From Rhodobacterales bacterium HTCC2255 (GTDB taxonomy: Bacteria > Pseudomonadota > Alphaproteobacteria > Rhodobacterales > Rhodobacteraceae): 64,000 bases of DNA. This document shows positions 61,311 through 64,000 of this stretch, piece after piece. Within the stretch, counting starts at the first letter, position 1. The number at the start of each line of letters is the position of its first letter. A model generated the notes under the pieces. The model was given only the letters and a program-made list of their open reading frames with translations, was not told where the DNA came from and ran no database searches. A program made the translations under genes and the position numbers. The stretch spans positions 540,027-604,026 of the forward strand of contig DS022282.1 in NCBI GenBank assembly GCA_000153745.1, given 5' to 3'.

Positions 61311-61764
61311 ATTCTTATCCTTTTCTACGCTGTAGCTCTAAAAAACTTAAATCATATAGCCTAACAGTACACATATGCTATGTACCTCCTAGAACTGTTA
61401 TAACCTTCATTTCGTTTAATATTTTAGCAATACTCTTATTTTACTGAGGAGCAAGTCTCGCGATTTAAATGACGCCTATACGCAGGCGCGTGCAACTATC
61501 CAAAGATATAGCTCAAGTTAATTACATGGGCACTAGTATAGAAATTAAATATATATGATATAATTATATTGATCCAAAACAATTACTTAAAGTCAGTAAG
61601 TGGCGACGCTTTCAGTCGTACAATATTAATTATAGTTAAGCGTTGATCGTTCTTAATGTTACACAAAACCATTGAACCTAAAGATAAACAGAATATTCTC
61701 TATTCTACTACTAATACTGTTTTGAATAGTTTGATAGAATTACAGTGAATAGGGAAAGTAATTA
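61311..61764. other. 454-bp intergenic region
   Basis: Divergent region between the DUF1499 gene and the aldose dehydrogenase gene. No gene, tRNA or clear repeat was found. Near 61481-61492 there is only a short GC-rich patch (CGCAGGCGCG). Confidence 0.5.
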
Positions 61765-62895
61765 ATGCGTACAGTTATTATAATATTGCTAATTAATTTT
61801 GCTTCAAATGCTTGGGCCAATAATGTTGTTTCTGGAAGTGAGGGTAGCAAATTAGAAGGAAAAGTTGTTTCCGAATTCAACAGCCCTTGGGCGATGTCTT
61901 TTGTTAATAGTGACAACCTAATTATCACTACAAAAGCTGGAAAGCTTTGGCTCGTAAATAGGAGTGGTAAAAAGTCTTTAGTATCTGGAGTTCCAAAGGT
62001 TTTTGCAGGTGGTCAAGGAGGTTTAGGTGATGTCGTTCTTCATCCAAATTTTACAGAGAATAAACTAGTTTATATTTCTTACATAAATTCAGACAATGCA
62101 GGAAAAACACGATATGCGACCATAATACGGGGCACGCTAGAGAGGTTAGATAAACCTCAGCTGAACAATATTGAAACCATTTGGAAGCAAACGCCCGCTC
62201 GATCAGGAAAAGGGCATTTTTCCCACAGAATTGTATTTGGCCTTGAAGGAACACAACACTCCAGAAAAATTTTTATTACGTCGGGCGATCGGCAAGAGCA
62301 ATCTCCTGCACAAAGATGGGACATGGCATTAGGGAAAATTATCCGCCTTAATGAAGATGGAACCATACCTACAGACAACCCATTTCAGGACAAAGGTGAC
62401 CTCGCAAAGACTTTTTGGACACTCGGTCATAGAAATGCCCTTGGAATTGCATTTGCCAAAAATGGTCAACTGTGGGCGCACGAAATGGGTCCAAGGCACG
62501 GAGATGAGCTTAATTTAATAGTTGCAGGTAAAAATTATGGGTGGCCAGTAGTATCAGAAGGCAATCACTACAGTGGAGCAAAAATTCCAGTTCATGAAAC
62601 AAGGCCAGAATTTATGGCGCCAAAACTTTATTGGGTGCCTACGGTAGCTCCATCAGGATTAATTTTTTATGAAGGAGATGAATTTTCTGAGTGGAAAGGA
62701 AATGCATTTATTGGAGGATTAAAAAGTAAGGCACTGGTTAGAATTGACTTTAATAATGGAGAGCCGTTTGAGGCTGAACGCTTCAGTTGGTCTAAAAGAG
62801 TTAGAGAAGTCGAAATAGACGATAAAGGTGCGATTTGGGTGTTAGAGGATGGTCAATCTGGTAGATTAATAAAATTCACAAAACCAAACAAATAG
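61765..62895 (+). CDS. PQQ-dependent aldose sugar dehydrogenase (YliI/GDH-B-like)
   Basis: 376-residue periplasmic beta-propeller with a signal peptide cleaved after FASNAWA. The soluble-glucose-dehydrogenase motifs are clear: GGQGGLGDVVLHPNF, FGLEGTQHSRKIFITSGDR, TLGHRNALGIAFA, MGPRHGDELN and KNYGWPVVSEG, with the His and Arg residues that bind PQQ and substrate in these blocks. It oxidises aldoses at C1 and passes electrons to a quinone or cytochrome. A GGGAAAG site precedes the ATG. No PQQ synthesis genes are seen in the window. Confidence 0.87.
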   Translation: MRTVIIILLINFASNAWANNVVSGSEGSKLEGKVVSEFNSPWAMSFVNSDNLIITTKAGKLWLVNRSGKKSLVSGVPKVFAGGQGGLGDVVLHPNFTENKLVYISYINSDNAGKTRYATIIRGTLERLDKPQLNNIETIWKQTPARSGKGHFSHRIVFGLEGTQHSRKIFITSGDRQEQSPAQRWDMALGKIIRLNEDGTIPTDNPFQDKGDLAKTFWTLGHRNALGIAFAKNGQLWAHEMGPRHGDELNLIVAGKNYGWPVVSEGNHYSGAKIPVHETRPEFMAPKLYWVPTVAPSGLIFYEGDEFSEWKGNAFIGGLKSKALVRIDFNNGEPFEAERFSWSKRVREVEIDDKGAIWVLEDGQSGRLIKFTKPNK

Positions 62896-63000
62896 ATTGA
62901 GTATAAGCCTGCCTTGGCGTTGAATTAGTTTTGCTACAGTTATAGCAATCGCAAAAGATGGAAAACTTAAATCGAATTTTTCTGAGCAAATTGCGACTAA

Positions 63001-63123
63001 TCTTCACTGGAAACTTTTAACCGTAGAGAATTGGGAAAACTGGCGCTAGACTGTGCTTGGTCTCAATTAGCATATGAAGACAAGATTATAGAGCTAGCGA
63101 AAGCAGTTCTTCTAAAAAATTAG
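63001..63123 (+). pseudogene. possible decayed gene fragment
   Basis: Just before the kinase gene the + strand carries an open 40-codon stretch ending RRELGKLALDCAWSQLAYEDKIIELAKAVLLKN and a stop, while the preceding bases in another frame read KSNFSEQIATNLHWKLLTVENWENWR. The sequence is amino-acid-like and appears to have a frame break near 63000-63055, so it may be the C-terminal remnant of a lost gene. Without a homologue this is weak. Confidence 0.25.
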
Positions 63124-63734
63124 AAAATTTGAATGTCAGAATCTGAAGATTTTTCAATTACATAGCGTGCGTTTGGTAAATCATTACTTAACGTGCGCTT
63201 CTTTGCATCTTGTGTATCCAACCCATGCCTAAGCCATCTATTCAGCAAACGCTGCTCTAAGGTATCTATACCAGGATTTATGAAAATTGTTTGGTCCCAA
63301 GTTTTTTTTAATTTAGTCCATGGTTCTTCTTCAATGAGCAAATAATTTCCTTCAACAATCAACACCTTGTCTTTTGTTGATATGATGCTCGATCCAGCAA
63401 TAGATAAATCTTTATTTCTATCAAATTCTGGAATAACTACATCATCTTCAAAATTACTTAGCCTGTTCATCAAGTGAATAAATCCTGCAGTATCAAAAGT
63501 AGCTGGTGCACCTTTGCGATCTAATAGATTTCGGTCCACCAAGATTGAATTGTCCAAATGAAATCCGTCCATAGAAATAATTTTTGCTTGAATAGATTTT
63601 TCTTTTAACAATAAAAGAAGCGCCTGAGCAAATGTAGACTTACCCGCTCCTGGTGGCCCCGCAATAGCCACGATATAGCGTTTTCGACCTTCAGAATTTT
63701 CAATAATATAATCGCTGAGAGCCTCTGGTTTCAT
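63120..63734 (-). CDS. frcK: P-loop kinase, FrcK-like (sugar/nucleoside kinase)
   Basis: 204-residue P-loop kinase of the PRK/uridine-kinase type with Walker A AGPPGAGKS, the MDGFHLD segment and LIVEGNYLL; such proteins phosphorylate a sugar or nucleoside. It overlaps the stop of a FrcA-like ATPase (ATGA, 63731-63734) and lies directly after it, the arrangement of frcBCAK of Sinorhizobium, where frcK encodes a kinase linked to fructose ABC uptake. The symbol rests on this context. The reaction is not proved by sequence. Confidence 0.78.
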   Translation of the reverse strand: MKPEALSDYIIENSEGRKRYIVAIAGPPGAGKSTFAQALLLLLKEKSIQAKIISMDGFHLDNSILVDRNLLDRKGAPATFDTAGFIHLMNRLSNFEDDVVIPEFDRNKDLSIAGSSIISTKDKVLIVEGNYLLIEEEPWTKLKKTWDQTIFINPGIDTLEQRLLNRWLRHGLDTQDAKKRTLSNDLPNARYVIEKSSDSDIQIF

Positions 63735-64000
63735 TTTGCAGCCAAAGCTTCAGGTGGTGGCTCCATTGCTCCTGTCATCATGGCCACAGCATCAGACATC
63801 GAAATTATTTTTGGATCAACTGTGCAAAGGCGTCTACCCAAGCGATGAATGTGAATACGATCACAAACCTCAAAAATGTGAGGCATATTATGCGAAATTA
63901 GTACAATGGGAATACCTTTAGATTTTACATCTTGAATCAAATCTAAAACTCGGCGAGATTCTTTTACACCTAAAGCTGCTGTAGGCTCATCCATAATTAC
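63731..64000 (-). CDS. frcA: sugar ABC transporter ATP-binding protein, FrcA-like, C-terminal part
   Basis: C-terminal 90 residues of a sugar ABC ATPase; the gene continues past the window. Visible are the Walker B continuation VIMDEPTAALGV, the switch His in LISHNMP, the RIHIHRLGRR segment and an Ala-rich end PPPEALAAK. It matches FrcA of the fructose/ribose/mannose importer as I remember it. The remaining binding protein and permease genes would lie further upstream on the minus strand, outside the window. Confidence 0.85.
   Translation of the reverse strand, partial: VIMDEPTAALGVKESRRVLDLIQDVKSKGIPIVLISHNMPHIFEVCDRIHIHRLGRRLCTVDPKIISMSDAVAMMTGAMEPPPEALAAK

Overview
This is a gene-dense, AT-rich stretch of a bacterial chromosome, most likely from a planktonic marine alphaproteobacterium. 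The proteins look alphaproteobacterial and the gene mix suits a marine life on dissolved organic matter: FrcA/FrcK-like sugar uptake, Ehu-type compatible-solute ABC transport, a TRAP transporter, adenine deaminase, an N-methylproline-demethylase-like flavoprotein, a sulfatase and sulfide dehydrogenase. A Roseobacter- or SAR116-like relative is an inference from motifs only. No rRNA, tRNA, CRISPR array or insertion sequence was recognised. The first and last genes run off the window.

Layout. 1-11.3 kb: end of a peptide-type ABC binding protein, a DMT exporter, two alpha/beta hydrolases, phosphomannomutase manB, an M24 peptidase, adenine deaminase and an aminotransferase. 11.6-17 kb: a PhyH-type dioxygenase, a PLP ammonia-lyase divergent from an Lrp/AsnC regulator, and a cytoplasmic BisC-like molybdoenzyme. 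17-23.4 kb: ehuABCD-like ABC and TRAP transporter operons, each with a hairpin directly after the binding-protein gene. 23.5-30.7 kb: a MocR regulator, epoxide hydrolase, aldehyde dehydrogenase, methyltransferase, saccharopine-dehydrogenase-like enzyme and an IolI-like isomerase. 30.9-32.9 kb: flavocytochrome c sulfide dehydrogenase (fccAB), with an inverted repeat over the fccA ribosome-binding site. 33-43.3 kb: a hydrolase/TetR divergent pair with matching operator palindromes, a CPBP membrane protein, sulfatase, 2-keto-4-pentenoate-hydratase-like enzyme, a cytochrome c-CopC-CopD set, a 39-residue Cys-rich protein and the demethylase-like flavoenzyme.

43.4-53.9 kb is the most coherent accessory region. 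It is an archaic (Csu-type) chaperone-usher pilus with four spore-coat-U-domain subunits, then two adjacent related four-helix membrane proteins, a hybrid histidine kinase with Hpt domain, and a divergent LuxR-type response regulator. A palindrome of the form ATACTTWAGTAT occurs twice between the divergent pilin genes and once in the kinase/regulator intergenic region. A variant lies upstream of the membrane-protein pair. I infer a local signalling-pilus regulon.

54-64 kb: a HAD-fold protein lacking the nucleophilic Asp, a stand-alone BLUF blue-light sensor, a small conserved-looking protein, a histidine phosphatase, an AttEFGH-like ABC/lipocalin operon, a DUF1499 protein that seems to start at a non-canonical AUC codon, a PQQ-type aldose dehydrogenase, and the frcA-frcK end of a sugar ABC operon. 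Protein families were assigned by reading motifs and from memory of the families; no database search was run.
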